Below are positions 21,008-31,960 of a DNA stretch of 64,000 nt, in pieces. Within the stretch, counting starts at the first letter, position 1. Every line of letters begins with the position of its first letter. Location of the stretch: the NCBI RefSeq assembly GCF_027244095.1, contig NC_069659.1, forward strand, positions 347,564,250-347,628,249, in the 5' to 3' direction. A model generated the notes under the pieces. The model saw only the letters and a program-made list of their open reading frames with translations, was not told the origin of the DNA and made no database searches. The position numbers were made by a program, and so were the translations under genes. The stretch is from Hemicordylus capensis. Lineage: Eukaryota > Chordata > Lepidosauria > Squamata > Cordylidae.

Positions 21008-22803
21008 GAGGGAAAGAGGAGGAGGAGGAGGAGGAGGGAGGCCAATGTACCAGCAGGCTCAAGTTGTTTCAAAGGGCAGAGGAGGAGGACATGAATGTGC
21101 AACAACACTTCTGTCTCCTTACAGGCCATGGTGGATGGCCACCAACCACCTCTACAATAAGGCCCACTTCACACTTTGCAAGTTCAGGAGTGCACAAGAT
21201 GTTTGAAGCCTAAACATATAATGTGTGAATGTGGTGAGCATTCATGCCATATAGATATACCCACTGGGGAGCCATATTTGGGTGCAGCTCTCTGTATACT
21301 ATATATTCACTGAACATATTGAACATGCGCTCACATGTGAGTCACACAAGGTGTTAAATGCCTCTAAGTAATGGCCATAATTTACAAATCCTTTGTCCAG
21401 ACTTAAGAAACACATTCAGTTACCAGTGGATTTCTCTTGAGGCATCCGGCTAGCTATCTCTTCATTCATGGGAAAGCTCCGCAGCCTTAAAGCTACCATG
21501 GCTAAAACCAGCTCCAGAGATATTTGGAAGGAATAAAGGAAGGAGGCTTAAAGAGTGATATCTCCTTCCTTTAGTATTACAAATGTGGAAGCAGGAAGTT
21601 AAAATAGTTATTTTTATTATGTCTGGATTGAAGAAGGGAGGAAAAAGTGATCGGAATTCTGTGGGATGCAAATTTAGAAGACAGTCTGTTCTGGCAAAGC
21701 AAGAAACATGCTGGGGGAAGATGATCACCATAAAAAATAATAATAATTGAACAGTCTCCTTATTTTTTTGCAGACTCAGACCCAACACTAGAAAGGCAAA
21801 ATTGACTATGTTCAAGTTTGGATGCAATAATTAATGATTAAATCCCTATATAAATGCATTGCAGTAGAAAAGCACCCATCCATCTGTAGGATTAAACAAT
21901 TAATCCATCCCCTCCCCCATGACAACCAGCATATCTCCATGGGCATTCCTATTCCTAGTTCTAAAAAACACCCTTAACTCTGACCTTTTACAAGAAAGAT
22001 GTCTTCATTGCACTGATGATGGTGAGGATTGGCTGTTTGGCTGAGCAGGTACGATGGCATGAAATGTTTACAAGTATTGCAGATTCTCAGGAGCCATGCC
22101 AAAAGATGGTGTGCAAGACACATGTGAGAGAAGTGAACGCTATATGTTTGGCTGAGATATGTTTGGCAGCTCAGGTGGGTAACATGGCTGGGGGGGGGGT
22201 TGGAGGCACACCTTTATGTGTAAATTAGTAGGTGCTTACTTGCCTCCCACATATCACTGCACTTTGCAAACTCTTCCAAGCAGTGGCGTGCCACCCGGTA
22301 CATGCTGTGGTGGAGGATCGGCCCATGTGGGGCTTTCCTGAGCAGTCCATGTGGGGAATGTGGGGCTTTCCTGAGCATGTGGGGCTTTCCTGAGCATTCC
22401 TGCTGAATACCGAAAAGACTCTTAAGAGGTTTACAAGTATTTGAAAGAAACGTTCAAAAAGCTGAAATGGATGGAATGCCACTTCCCCTAAGCGAAAAAA
22501 GAAAAAAAGGAAGAGCCTAATAAAAATAGGATAAATAGGATAAATATGATACATACATATATACATACATAACTCAGGGGGAGGGGAAGAGAAAGAGTAG
22601 CTGGGGATGAAGAGGGCCCACTACCCCATTGGAGGGGCTTCCACCGTAGTCTTCTTAAGCTGAAATGACTCACAGAAACTCATTTCCTGCTGGCGATCAC
22701 AGGGCTTGTGATTTTCAAACTTCTCACCTCAGAACCCACACTTGGTGCCACTACACAACACCAGCTTAGAGTTGCCTGTTTGCCAGAAATGGCCCTGGCC
22801 ATG
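21008..22803. other. No gene seen
   Basis: It includes a (GAG)n run at about 21017-21042 and a G10-type run near 22187. A repeated GTGGGGCTTTCCTGAGCA motif occurs three times at 22326-22400. No coding family is seen on either strand. Confidence 0.4.
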
Positions 22804-22919
22804 ATCCAGACTAAATTAGTTGTGACAAAGCACCATTGAAACCACTGAGACAAATTAATTGTGTAACTTAAGTCCCATTAATTTCAAAAAGATTTAGTCA
22901 TAACCAGCTTAGTCTGGAT
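22804..22919. mobile_element. Foldback miniature element, family P (ATCCAGACTAA ends)
   Basis: The left end ATCCAGACTAAATTAGTTGT is mirrored by the right end, reverse complemented ATCCAGACTAAGCTGGTTAT. The interior carries AACTTAAGTCCCATTAATTT. A larger relative is at 62572-62825. No target duplication was resolved. Confidence 0.65.
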
Positions 22920-24602
22920 TTTGCTCCCCGTTTCTCACACATTTTTTGCTTCCCCCGCTGAGAATTACAGGTAGCAAAAGTTAACCTCAGGGCATTTTGG
23001 AGCTAACATTGCGCCCCATCCCTCTACAACTCCACTCTCTGGTAGTACCAAATTTGTTTCCCGTTTTTCAAGGGCTGGCGGTCTTGTGACATCACCAGGC
23101 CTTCCCTCAGAAATCTCAGCTTTTTGGAAGCAACCTTATCAACTCCCTGGCCTTTGAGTGAAGGTCAACTCTAAAAGGCTTAAAATATTTAGTTTGATAC
23201 TTAAAGCGTAAGTATGAATGCAACAATTATTAACTGCCATGGAGCAAACAATAAAAAACACCCTTCAAGGTGCACTGAGCATTGATTTTTCTAACAGCAG
23301 AATCTTAACATATTAGCTATTGAATCACACCAGAAATCCTCCTTTGTATTTGATAATGACCCTAGTATGTGTAACCGACTCTCACCTTCCTACAGCACTT
23401 CTTGTATTATCCAAGTACATAATTTCCTAAGTAGCAAATTATGCGGGTATGAATCACAGACCGTGTTTAAATAAATAACTCCATGCTTCATGTTATACTT
23501 ATTATACAGATTATGCAGCAATGCTTTTAACGTACCTGAAATAGTGAGAAAAAGGGAGATCAAGATTAAGGTTTCTATTGGAATGTCTCATTTTCAGATA
23601 TCTCGATTTATGTATTTTTAAAAAAACACAAAAAACTAGTATGACCTGAAAAGAAATTTGAATCGCTTATATGCATTATCTCAACTTCTTGTTTCCATAC
23701 TTAAATCATGAGGGGGATTTTCTTTTTTCTGGAAAATGTCTTGTATTTATTTTTATTAACGGTTCTGTTTCTTCCTCTGAGCATCCTTAACCTTGAGTTA
23801 ATTAAGTTTTTGGCTGGGAATTTCCTTCATATTTTAATAAGACACATAAATTACATTAAGAGTATAAATTAGGTTCCTGAAGGTCTCAGGGCCCACTGGG
23901 ACTCAGCAAACGTTGGACCGCAATACACAGAAAACCTTTCAGAACAGATCAGGCTTCTCCTTGAGTCCTAATTTCCTAATCTTCTTCCAAGATATAATTA
24001 TAACTGGGGGTCTCTTATCTGCAGTGTCTCATTTTCCAGGTGGAGCTTGTAAGGTGCGGAAGTACAATTCACATGGCTCCATGTCTGCAGTTAAACTGCT
24101 ACTCACACGTGACAATACTTTCTGCTCCACATTTACGCAAATCTGGGCCTAATTCCACATGAGCTTCTTGGTTCAGTGCAGGAATTGTGGTATCAACAAA
24201 TGACGTTCCAGGGCCCTGAAGTATCAGGCTTGTCGGGGCCAGTTGGAGGAGCCAGAGGAAGGTATGTAGTTCAGGTGAGGCCAACGTTAACGTCCAGAGC
24301 AGCAGACAAAGACCTGAGGTGGATCCGTAATCAAAGTCAGGCAGATGGTCAGGTTCCAAAAGGTAGCCGTCCAAGAGAAAGGAGGTGGAGCAAATGAAGG
24401 CAAAGCACAGGAATGTGTATGGCTATTTGTAACGCAGACCAAGAAAGCAAGCCTGAAGCAACAGTGCTATAAGAGTGGTCAGGGCCCTATGGGCTCCCCA
24501 GGTCACTTGGTTCAGCTGGGCTGCGGAGCTCCAATACCCCTCTCTGATCCTTCTCTGGGTTTGGTGCTGTAGTGCAGCAAAGAGCAGCCTTCAAACACAG
24601 AA
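22920..24602. other. Repeat-poor tract; possible conserved non-coding DNA at 23160-23900
   Basis: The tract lacks repeat signatures and microsatellites for over 700 bases, is AT-rich, and has motifs such as GAGTTAATTAAG and AGATTATGCAGCAATGC. It looks unlike the decayed repeats around it. There is no coding frame of note. Conservation is unproven. Confidence 0.35.
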
Positions 24603-24804
24603 CACAGGAGCATAGAAAGCTGCCTTAAACCGACGCAAACCCTTCGTCCACCTAGCTCAGTATTGTCTACATTGACTGGCAGCATGCTCTCCAAGGTTTT
24701 AGGCAGGAGTCTCTCCCACCTCTACCTGGAGATGCTGGGGACTGAACCTAGGGCCTTTGTTATGCTAAGCAGATGCTCTACTCCTGAGCTAGATCCCTAT
24801 CCCC
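24603..24804 (-). mobile_element. tRNA-Ala-derived SINE (monomer)
   Basis: On the minus strand it begins GGGGATAGGGATCTAGCTCA, keeps a tRNA-like head with AGAGCATCTGCTTAGCATAA, and ends with the shared CR1-like tail. No 5S sequence lies upstream. Confidence 0.75.
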
Positions 24805-25249
24805 ATTGCTGAACTTGGAATGTATGCTACCTGACTCTGTTTCTGCACATTACAGAATGTTCCACAGCATCCTGGGATGCTTTACTAGTCACCTTAACAA
24901 AAATATAACCTCTCCACTTTTCCTAAAAACATGAGAACTGGAAGCACATGCCATCAATATATAGGGCCGACCCAAAATGCCCTCCAATTTGCTGCCCCAT
25001 TCACAGGTAGCAAAATGGGGTGGGGTGGGGGTGACCATTATTGTGGGGTGCAAAATGGAGGGGCGGGAGGAAGACAAAGGAGAATCTGACTGGTGGCACA
25101 CTTCTAGGGTGGGCATCCACTACTTAAATTTCCTATAAGTCTCCTGGTAACAAAGCTAAGTAATTATTTATTATCATTATTGGGGGGATTATGGAAAACT
25201 AAGACAGTGGCTGCAAGCTACTTAGAAGAATGCTGCCGTTGTGGGTGGG
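24805..25249. other. No gene seen
   Basis: Unassigned sequence with a G-rich patch at 25016-25075. Nothing else could be supported. Confidence 0.4.
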
Positions 25250-25528
25250 TTCAGATGTCATGGCAGCAAGTAAGCTAGCTTATGCCAGTTACTTCCAGTG
25301 AGCCACAAGTGCGGCACATTTTGTGACATGTGAACCCAGAAATGTCAGGTTGGTAAGGAGCACTTCCCTTTTCCACCCAACATCCATACCCAAGATTTGA
25401 AGTTGGGTAGTGGAGGGGAGTGGTGCTTGTCAACCCTGCATTTCTGGATTCACATGTCACAAAACATGCTGCATGTGTGGCTTGAACTGGGAGTGTGCAC
25501 TCGGCAGGAACTAGTGGTTTGTGCCAGC
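25250..25528. mobile_element. Long inverted-repeat (foldback) element
   Basis: Arms at about 25287-25366 and 25416-25496 pair over roughly 80 bases: CACATTTTGTGACATGTGAA and CCAGAAATG on the left, TTCACATGTCACAAAACATG and CATTTCTGG on the right. Weaker pairing extends outwards to both ends. The right end abuts the R4 tail. The superfamily is unknown. Confidence 0.65.
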
Positions 25529-25996
25529 ATTATTTATTTATTTATTTATTTACACAGTCAGACAGGTGTTATTGACTGGTTTGTTTTATCCAGACATCGA
25601 GTCCTTCCCAAGGACCTGGGATGCCAGAATTTTATTGTCAGTTGTTATAGATATCATCGCAGAATATAGGCTGTTCCCAGTAAAGCTGCTTTTTGTAATT
25701 GGCTGATGGTGATTTCTGTGGCCCCTATGGTGTTGAGGTGCTCTTCAAGGTCTTTTGGAACTGCACCCAGGGTGCCAATTACCACTGGGATTATTTTGGT
25801 CTTTTTCTGCCACAGCCTTTCAATTTCAATTTGTAGATCTTTGTATTTGGTGATTTTTTCTTTTTCTTTTTCTCCTATTCTGCTATCCCCTGGTATTGCT
25901 ATGTCGATTATTTTAACTTGTTTTTCTTTCTTCTCGACTACAGTTATATCTGGTGTATCGTGTGGCAGATGTTTGTCTGTTTGTAGACGGAAGTCC
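25529..25996 (-). mobile_element. R4/Dong-clade LINE, 3' end with restriction-like endonuclease
   Basis: The minus strand from about 25995 down to 25654 is an open stretch of about 114 codons that starts inside the ORF (FRLQTDKHLPHDTPDITVVE). It contains TPDITV, then IIDIAIPGDSRI, then ITKYKDLQIEIERLW, the PD-(D/E)XK endonuclease signature downstream of RT in R2/R4-type LINEs. It also has IIPVVIGTLGAVP and ends near QKAALLGTAYILR. A CGA-to-TGA type change gives an early stop at 25651-25653, just before a normal-looking end. The 3' tail is (ATTT)n at 25529-25552. The RT domain is absent. Confidence 0.85.
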
Positions 25997-26039
<43 letters not shown>

Positions 26040-26048
26040 TCATTATTA
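25997..26048. repeat. (ATT)n microsatellite
   Basis: About 15 ATT units lie between the two R4 fragments. It probably arose from the 3' tail of the second R4 insertion. Confidence 0.9.
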
Positions 26049-26265
26049 TTTCTTGTTTGCATAGTCAAACAGATGTTATTGACTGATTTGTTTTATCCAG
26101 ACATCAAGTCCTTCCCAAGGACCTTGGATGCCAGGATTTTGTTATCAATATTGTTGTTGTTATAGGTATCACTGCAAACTGTAGGCTGTTCCCAATAAAG
26201 TTGTTTTTTGTAGTTAGCTGATGGTGATTTCTGTGGCCCCTATGGTGTTGAGGTGCTCTTCAAGA
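26049..26265 (-). mobile_element. Second R4/Dong-clade fragment, 3' end
   Basis: It is closely similar to 25552-25760, with the same orientation, 3' UTR (GACATCAAGTCCTTCCCAAG) and coding end. It is truncated at CTTGAAGAGCACCTCAAC on the minus strand, so it lacks the endonuclease core. An (ATC)/(ATTC) simple repeat follows at 26266-26310. Confidence 0.8.
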
Positions 26266-26310
26266 TTATTATCATCATCATCATTCATTCATTCATCATT
26301 CATTCATTCA

Positions 26311-26790
26311 ACATATTTATATACTGCCCAAACTCATGTCTCTGGGTGGTTTACAGTGAAACATCACAAGAAAATAAAATCAAAACATTAATGCAATTTA
26401 AAATGTAAAACAATGTCAAATACATCTAATTAAAAGCCTAAAACCACCTTAAGTGGCGCACCTGGGAAATGAATTGACTAGCAAGCCAGAGGTTCCCAGT
26501 TCCAATCCCTGCTGTTATGTTTCCCAGACTAAGGGAAACACCTATATCGGGCAGCAGAGATATGGGAAAATGCTGAAAGGCATCATCTCATCTCGTACTG
26601 CGTGTGAGAAGGCAATGGGAAACCCCTCGAAGGGACTTCAAGGTAAGTTTGGCTGGCGTGTGAATGCACACACTCTCTTCTGAAGGAGATTCGGGGCAGA
26701 CGTCATGTGTGTAAAGCCTCCAGATGATCTCAATAGGTGGCAGGACTCATAATGAAATAGGTGTTCTCTTACTTACCGCCACAATGTCTG
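26311..26790 (-). mobile_element. L2 LINE 3' fragment, split by a Sauria SINE
   Basis: The left part (ATACTGCCCAAACTC, CTCTGGGTGGTTTACA, AATTAAAAGCCTAAA) and right part (CCAGATGATCTCAATAGG) match consecutive pieces of the minus-strand L2 at 8340-8750. The SINE at 26448 lies between them. Confidence 0.7.
26448..26700 (+). mobile_element. Sauria-type tRNA SINE, lacking the Bov-B-like tail
   Basis: It has the tRNA-like head (AGTGGCGCACCTGGGAAATG; GAGGTTCCCAGTTCCAATCC as B box), then GGGAAACACCTATATCGGGC, ATGCTGAAAGGCATCATC and GGCAATGGGAAACCCCTC. The AGAGTCGACAC 3' end seen at 45713 is missing. Confidence 0.75.
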
Positions 26791-26824
26791 AACCCATCTT
26801 GTGAATCTTGTGGCAATACTAAAA

Positions 26825-26871
26825 AGCAGCAGCAGCAGCAGCAGCAACAACAACAACAACAACAACAACAC
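26825..26871 (+). repeat. (CAG)n to (CAA)n compound microsatellite
   Basis: About seven CAG units pass directly into eight CAA units. It reads as a poly-Ser or poly-Asn frame, but there is no surrounding gene. Confidence 0.9.
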
Positions 26872-28468
26872 CCAGTATGGTAATGGTTTGGGGAAAATTT
26901 TACCCCACCTCCACAATTTTGAGCCAACATTTCTCAACAGAAGATGTGCAGCTCAGTCTTATAAACAAAACACCAAGAATGTCTCTGCATTAATCTGCAG
27001 ACTATCCATCATGTCATTCGGAGGCAGCAAATTTCCATCAGCGACAGCCACCTCCCAGAAGTGAGAGCCTTGTATGTAGGGACACTCTGTGGCAGCTACC
27101 AGAATGACGTGATGGTAGTTAGCACCAGTGTCTTAGCTGTGGCAGCAAATCATCACATGGAGGCTTTTTCTAGCAGTCTCAGCATGATGCCTGGAACACG
27201 TGTTTTCTCTCTCAGGGCTGACCCTGTGGGTGGGAATAGGGCTGGGTGAGGCTGGATCCTGGATGGGATTTTGGGTCTGAAGTCATCCCAGCCGCTCAGG
27301 GAAGTAAGCTGCTGGAACCGAACAAGGACAGTGGGCAGGATCAGCACATCAAAACTCATTCAAACCATTTCAAGTGTTCATCTTTCCTCCTAAATCAAGC
27401 CATGCTTGTTTATGGCTTTCTGGAAACCTTTGGGGCCACAAGGCAAAAGAGCAGAGTATCATATTCCAAGTAGATCCTTCAACACAGATGTAGAGAAACT
27501 ATCTCCAGACAGTTTAGCTCCCCCTTCCCAGAGCAATGGGAATTTCAGAGCAGCTTTTTGAAGGATCTGTTTCCTTCGTGTGGGGTAAAGCATCAGAGCC
27601 TGAGGGGCAAAATGTTACTCATCAAACTCCTGAAGCAAATCCCCAACAGTCTCTTCTCCTCCCTGTTCCAAAGCACCCTGGGGAGGAGCTCCATTGCACC
27701 AAGGCAGGGACAGAGGGAGTGCATAGGCCTTTCCAACATCCCCCCCACAGTTGCTCTTCCCTTCCAGATTTCCTCTAGACATAGGTCTAGAATTATGCAG
27801 GGGTAGAAGTCGTTATGCAGGGGTAGAAGTAGCAGATTGTGTGTGAATGTGTGGGGGAATTTCATGGAAGGATGGACTAGCAGGGGAAGGATTAAGCACC
27901 CCCTTTTCTGGTGGAAAGTGTCCCCTCCCAACATCTCTTTGGAGTGGTTGTGAGTGTACCACAACCATGGTACCATGTAGTTTGCTTCTTACAGTACTTT
28001 TGCAAATCTGTTTTATATGCAAATATACCAAATGAGCAAGCATTGTATGTATGCAGCAGCCAAACATTACTTGTTCCAAAGTGCCAATTCAGGCCACCAA
28101 AATCCAATGAGCTCCAAGCGCAGAAACACTCAGATTGCTTCTGGAGACTTGATCTGCTCCTTTCTTTCCAACCACTCCCCTGCCAAAGTCAGGAAAAAAC
28201 TTGTCTTCCAACTCCCACCCAAGAGTCAGCAGCAAGAAAGGCCATTTAATTGGCACTGAAATTTCACACAAAGTGGAATCTGAAGCGAATTTCAGGATTC
28301 CTCCTAGGGCAAAATGTCTGAGAAAGCCAAAAGAAAGAAAGAAAGAAAGAAAGAAAGAAATGTCTCAGGTGGTTTCTGAAACAAGGCCCAGGTACCTTTC
28401 TTCCTGTGCCACTGGAGATAGCTCTCAAACACAGGGTGCTGTTGGTATGTTCCAGTGGATACTTTCAG
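26872..28468. other. Unassigned, mostly repeat-free tract
   Basis: It holds a small tandem duplication (TATGCAGGGGTAGAAGT, about 27794-27828) and an (AAAG)n run at 28331-28360. Open frames up to 127 codons overlap on both strands and show no domain, so no gene is called. Confidence 0.4.
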
Positions 28469-28707
28469 AGGAGAGCTGGTCTTGTGGTAGCAAGCTTGAA
28501 TGGTACCTTCTGCCTTGGTTTGCATTTGGATGGGAAACAACATATAAGCGCTCTTAAGATATTCCCCTTAGGGAGAGAGGCCATGACTGAGTAGAAGAGC
28601 ATCTGCATTAGAGGTGTGCATGAATTGTTTTTTGTGATCCGTTTCTACCTTGAATCAAATAGCAAATAATGAATCAATTGTTAAACCAGCTGGCCATAGG
28701 TGGCTAG

Positions 28708-29109
28708 TAGGGGTGTCCGAGCTGGCCGTGAGATTGGTTCAGTTCAAATCTGGACTGGATTCAAACCAACCTGGCCCTGTCCGGGCTTGGGCTCAGGTGA
28801 ACCAGGTATGGTCCAGTCACTGAACCAGCTGAGCCAGCTCATGGGCTGGCTCGGGAGGTATAATTGTAAAGGGGAATCCAACAAGGTGATGCAAATGGCC
28901 CATGGTGATGCAAATTGTGGTGATGCAAATGGCCTATGCGCATGTGTAGAGGCCCAAACCAGGCCACAGCTGGCATGAACTCTCATTTGGGAGGCCGGAA
29001 TGGGGTTTGGAGAAGCTTTGGGGGCTGGGCTGGTTCAAACTCAGACTGCCAAAATTGGGTTGGCTTAATGTCAAGCCCAGTTTGAAGCAAGCTGGCTCGC
29101 ACATCCCTA
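28708..29109. mobile_element. hAT miniature element nested in hAT
   Basis: The termini are TAGGGGTGTCCGAGC and GCTCGCACATCCCTA, flanked by GTGGCTAG and CTGGCCAG (6 of 8 bases agree). The body matches 35170-35880 (CAGCTCATGGGCTGGCTC and TTGTAAAGGGGAATCC). Confidence 0.7.
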
Positions 29110-29909
29110 CTGGCCAGTTTGACAAATCAAATCAGAAATTCATGAAAAAAATTACAATTCAACCATAGGGTACAATGGGAAACTCGAACCACCTTATTGA
29201 TCCCCATGGGTAGGTCCTAAGGACACAAAAGTGGGTTTGGTGGTAGGGCATGATGGGTGCTACCTACCATCCAACTCACAAAAGAAACGAGCAAGTGGGC
29301 ATTTTTTAAAAAATAAAATAAAATAAAAATATTTCCCCAAAAAACCTCCACAGGATCCTATGGTGGTTTAAGGTTGCTGTTGTTGTTTTAAACATTTCTT
29401 TTGTGGGTTGGGTGGTAGGTAGCACTCATCAGGCTGTACCACACAACCCACTTTGGTGTCCCTAGGACAATGGGGAACAATGGGGTGATTTGAGTTCCCC
29501 ATTGATCCCTATGGGGATCATGAGTTCCCCATTGATCCCTATGAATGAGTTCCCCATTGATCCCTATGTGTGCAGAGTGCACACATTTTGCAACCCTGTC
29601 TTGCTAAAATACAACAACTCTGCAGAACAGAAGCACACACAATCCTGCCCAACACAGAACACATTTCGCCAAACACAGACCAAAGATGGCCAGAAAAGAA
29701 TCACTGACCCAGAATCCACTGCCAGCCACAGTGCCCGTACTGCAGTGACTTCACTGGCACAGGTTACTCTCTCACACACAAGGGGATCTCAAGTAATTGG
29801 AAGCCAGTGCCAGAAAAGCAATCAGTCATTGGAAAACATGGAGACAAAATGGCACCCACAACGTGAATCATGCAAATCAATTTGCAATGAATCACTGGCA
29901 ATTCAATTC

Positions 29910-31558
29910 AACCATGGGCCTATCTCAGCTGGTATCTGGCCCTACCCACATGGCAGGACATACTATGGATCGGGTTTTTGCTGACCTGGGAAGAAATAAT
30001 CTGGAGGTGGGGAGTTTAAGATAACTCCCTTGTCATGAACAGATCATCATCTGGGGGGGTTGTTAGTTTGACTGCTCCGTCTGCCCTCTGCAGGGGTGGT
30101 GGACCAATTAGAATGGTCTGCCCCCAGAGGCTTATGGATCCACTTGGTTTCCAGATAGCCATTGGGGAGTTTCCCCTGTCCAGAGCTGGTGACTCTGTCA
30201 AGGCCCTGGTTGATCTCCGGAATGGAGAGACAGCCTGGGCTGTTGACACAGTTGCTCCTAAATGCCCTCTCCAGTTTGGTGCAGCCCATTCTGCTCTTTG
30301 GTTTTCCTTGGAGCTTAGGGTGATGAAACAACTCAGGAAACAGCTGGAACAACACTGGAGGAAGAGTTGTGATGAATCTGACCGAACATGGGCTAGAGCC
30401 CATTTTAGAGAATACTCTGTTGTGGTGGGGGTGGCCAAGAAACACTTTTTCTCCACCTCCATTGCATCTGCTCAGTGCAGACCAGTGGAGCTGTTTCATG
30501 TAGCAAAGAGATTGTTCCATACACACACATACACACCAGGTAATGCAGGAGGAATCATCTACAGGCTGTTGTGATCAGTTTGCATGTCACTTTGCAGATA
30601 AAGTCGCTTGCATCCGTGCTGATTTGGACTCCAGAATTTGGCAGTTCCGGCAGATGTGCCTCTGATACTATCTGGTCATTTTGTGTTGGATTCTTTTCGG
30701 TTGGTGCAGCCTGAGGATGTGGACAAGATCCTGGGCAGTGTGTGAGCGACATCGTGCGCCCTTCATCCTTGCCCTTCATGGCTAATAAAAGCTGCCAGGG
30801 AGGGTTCAGGCAGATAGCTGAAGGTGATTATTAATGCTTCATTAAGGGAGGGCAGGATGCCATCATGCCTCAAGGAGGCAATAGTAAGACCATTATTTTT
30901 AAAAGCCCTCCTTTGATCTCTCCAACCCGGACAGCTATAGACCTGTCTCTAACCTTCCCTTTTGGGGCAAGGTGATAGAGTGTGTGGTGGCGTCACAGCT
31001 GCAGAGGGTCTTGGATGATACGGATTATATAGACCCTTTTCAGTCTGGCTTTTACCTCAGATATGGGACTGAAACTGCCTTAATCACTCTAGTGGATGAC
31101 CTATGCCAGGAACTAGACTGGGGGAGTGCATCCCTGTTGGTTCTGCTGGACTTCTCAGTGGCATTCAATACCATCGACCATGGTATTCTTCTGGACCACC
31201 TCTCAAGTATGGGAATGAAGGAGGCTCGGCTGTCGTGCACACGGGACAGAGACTTCTCTGTTGCTGCCCCCAGACTCTGGAATGCTCTCCCGGTGGCTAT
31301 TCGCTCCTTGCTCTCCATCACAGTTTTTAGCAAGCCTCTGAAATCTTGGCTTTTTACCCAACCTTTATATGATTATCTCTACTGCTGCTTCTTTGTATTT
31401 TGTATGGTTATCTTATGCTTGTATTTTAAATCTTTTTAGTCAGATCTATGTTTTTATATTTTAGCTTAATATTTTAATTGTGTAATTTTTATAGTCTTGT
31501 TTTATTTTTTGTGTGAACTGCCTTGGGATTGTTTTAATGAAAGGTGGTATACAAATTT

Positions 31559-31596
<38 letters not shown>
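29910..31596 (+). mobile_element. L2 LINE with internal deletion
   Basis: Pieces run in order. The endonuclease C-terminus comes first (QLVSGPTHMAGHTMDRVFAD at about 29925-30020). A linker region of about 180 codons follows at 30035-30574 (ALWFSLELRVMKQLRKQLEQ; YSVVVGVAKKHFF). Then comes the RT N-terminal half at 30972-31220 (SLLVLLDFSVAFNTIDHGIL, RT motif A). The frame then jumps to the ORF end (DFSVAAPRLWNALP), so the RT motif C region is deleted. The 3' tail is GTGTGAACTGCCTTGGG with (AATC)n. It is dead. Confidence 0.9.
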
Positions 31597-31960
31597 TCAC
31601 CCTTGAATCACCCCCTTCACTTACAGGTGATTCAATTTGCGGGTGAATCTGTGAATCACCCCTGATTTGGCGTGAACTGATTTGCACGCAAATTGAATTG
31701 TACACCCCTAATCTGTATGCTTGCATGCAGAAGGTCCCAGGTTCACTCCCTGGCATTTCCAAGCATGGTTGGGTGAAACTCCTGCCTGTAACCTTGGAGA
31801 GTTGCTGCCAGTCGATGTGAGCTAGATGGACCAATGGTCTGACTCGGTATAAGGCAGCTACCTATGTTTCTCTGAGGTGCTTTACTATTGTGTTGCACTG
31901 CTACCCACCACTGAGGGCAGGGACTGAAAATGAAACCTGGATGGTGGCATGAAAAGGAAT

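Larger units (their letters stand above)
28609..31710. mobile_element. hAT element holding a second hAT and an L2
   Basis: The termini are TAGAGGTGTGCA and TGTACACCCCTA. They are flanked by ATCTGCAT (28601-28608) and ATCTGTAT (31711-31718), an 8-bp duplication with one mismatch that rejoins the SINE exactly. Non-inserted parts include a three-copy TGAGTTCCCCATTGATCCCT tract at 29490-29567. No transposase frame is seen, so it is probably non-autonomous. Confidence 0.8.
28469..31871 (+). mobile_element. 5S/tRNA-Ala SINE split by a 3.1-kb hAT insertion
   Basis: The 5' piece 28469-28608 has the 5S head (TTGGATGGGAAACAACAT) and the start of the decayed A-box region. The 3' piece 31711-31871 resumes at ATCTGTATGCTTGCATGC with the tRNA anticodon arm, the B-box-like CAGGTTCACTCCCTGGC and the CR1-like tail. 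Together they make one nearly complete SINE. Confidence 0.85.

Noticed and set aside
21105-21125. Pyrimidine tract plus CAG resembling a splice acceptor before GCCATGG
   Set aside because: It is an isolated match next to a C/T-rich satellite; no donor, exon-like frame or conserved coding text follows.
19160-21206. Long open frames (584, 390 and 347 codons) encoding Ser/Pro/Leu-rich repeats
   Set aside because: They lie in a C/T-only satellite where stop codons cannot form. The 172-bp period is not a multiple of three, so all frames stay open and the same repeat text appears in each frame. There is no signal peptide, domain or splice logic.
25654-25995. Uninterrupted frame of about 114 codons as a possible host gene
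   Set aside because: Its motifs are those of the R4/R2-type LINE endonuclease, and a second partial copy with the same 3' UTR lies next door.
26825-26871. CAG/CAA tract as a poly-Gln coding exon
   Set aside because: There is no coding context; it lies in decayed L2-derived and unique sequence and is a plain compound microsatellite.
29490-29570. Three spaced GAGTTCCCCATTGATCCC copies as a CRISPR-like array
   Set aside because: There are only three copies with irregular spacing inside a hAT element; no arrays or cas genes are expected in vertebrate DNA.
30035-30574. 180-codon frame as a candidate gene
   Set aside because: The text matches the linker between endonuclease and RT in L2 ORF2p, and it sits between L2 endonuclease and RT pieces.
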